Shown here: one piece after another, positions 63,341-64,000 of the stretch
How positions within the stretch are numbered: the stretch's first letter is position 1
Layout: each line of letters opens with the position of its first letter
NCBI GenBank assembly: GCA_008921705.1
Contig: VFFE01007190.1
Span: 308,482-372,481 of the forward strand
DNA length: 64,000 nucleotides
Direction: 5' to 3'
DNA from: Burhinus oedicnemus
Taxonomy: Eukaryota; Chordata; Aves; Charadriiformes; Burhinidae
Made by a program: the position numbers and the translations under genes
The notes under the pieces: generated by a model
The model's input: the letters and a program-made list of their open reading frames with translations, nothing else
Database searches by the model: none
What the model was told of the DNA's origin: nothing

Positions 63341-63397
63341 TGTATACATACATATGTATATGCATAAATATGTGTATATGCATATACATATGTATAT
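63341..63397. repeat. Alternating purine/pyrimidine tract with 19-bp-arm inverted repeat
   Basis: Two perfectly alternating blocks (63341-63366 and 63368-63397) are broken by a single AA step. Within them ATACATATGTATATGCATA (63348-63366) is the exact reverse complement of 63377-63395, with a 10-base spacer. The tract could extrude as a cruciform or hairpin, or form Z-like DNA under supercoiling. Confidence 0.85.
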
Positions 63398-64000
63398 CTA
63401 TGTGAATTTGAATATGAACTGTATAATTTTTTTGAGTGGAAGCTGACATTGATGGAGATTAGTGAGAACTGGCTTTACAGACATATAAGATTTAAAAGAT
63501 TTTTAAAATCTATATTATGCTAAGCAATAGGCAAAGAGGATAATTCCTTCACTTTAAATAATGTATTTCTACCTGCTTTACTTGGCTTGTGCCATCTTCT
63601 TGTTGAAAGAATAGTGACATATCACCTTACTCCTGTTCTACCGCTTCACTTTAATGAGGCTGGGCATATCTCATGAATTCTGAGGATAAATGAAGCTCTG
63701 AAAAGTATTTTTTTTTTTGCATTTGCAAGACTAGATTGAGTTCATGACCTTTCCCCCTCCAACCCCCAATGTAATTTAAACCCATTTATTCCCTTTCTTA
63801 TGTATGTTTCCACTTACAGTAGATTTTCTAGAAGATGGGCTGTTTTCCTGGGTTCTAAAAAAACAACATGAATATGCCTTCATATGGATAGATATGCAGT
63901 TTAAATGTACGTAATGAACTCTCATAGCTGAGATTTCTAACCCATTGTGTGGGAAATCATACAAACATTTATCTTTATAGTGAGGTATTCTACTCTGAAG
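63398..64000. other. AT-rich noncoding end of window
   Basis: No gene or repeat family is recognised. A T10-type run lies near 63709-63718. Confidence 0.5.

Noticed and set aside
1..64000. CRISPR arrays, operons, insertion sequences, attachment sites, rRNA, LTR elements
   Set aside because: No regularly spaced repeats, no prokaryotic gene organisation, no rRNA-like blocks, and no paired long terminal repeats are visible.

Overview
The window reads as a gene-poor, AT-rich stretch of a bird chromosome (intron or intergenic). The main evidence is at least ten copies of the CR1 LINE. Several of these end in the ATTCTATG-type octamer repeat diagnostic of CR1, and their ages and orientations are mixed. 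The youngest copy (43984-45120) resembles the CR1 subfamilies known from many non-galliform birds; that resemblance is recalled, not computed. I see no rRNA, tRNA, CRISPR array or operon, no prokaryotic organisation, and no host gene I can name.

Layout. 1-2.7 kb is unannotated AT-rich DNA. 2.7-4.3 kb is a decayed CR1 on + that keeps the reverse transcriptase FADD motif. 6.1 kb is a CR1 3' tail (+). 9.3-10.05 kb is a well-preserved CR1 on -. 12.4 and 13.2 kb hold two diverged direct copies of a ~110 bp unit I cannot place in a family. 16.0 kb has a MIR-like SINE fragment. 21.6-21.9 kb (-) holds the best host-like small reading frame: a predicted membrane span followed by a heptad repeat that stays in register across its stop codon. 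27.5-28.1 kb is a CR1 on -. 29.2-29.9 kb (-) is a ~640 bp stop-free stretch bounded by splice-like signals. 30.95-31.05 kb is a compact cluster of symmetric repeats. 32.5-32.9 kb is an open frame directly behind an excellent polypyrimidine/AG signal. 38.1 kb is a short CR1 on -. 43.6-45.3 kb is a nested pair: an old CR1 (-) split by a young CR1 (+) that carries a GC-rich leader and a 20-base assembly gap. CR1 pieces follow at 47.9 (-), 49.2 (+, very old) and 52.4 kb (+). 50.8 kb has a perfect 13-bp Maf-type site in a locally GC-richer patch. 55.7-56.1 kb has two MIR-like fragments. 63.3 kb has long purine/pyrimidine alternation forming a 19-bp-arm inverted repeat.

Function. No genes can be seen working together. 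The only recognisable coding content is dead or partial CR1 ORF2. Candidate host elements (the 90-codon ORF, two exon-like segments, the Maf site, the symmetric repeats and a homeodomain-rich AT patch) are inferences from sequence alone and need alignment or expression data. Repeat boundaries are approximate, generally within about 10-30 bases.
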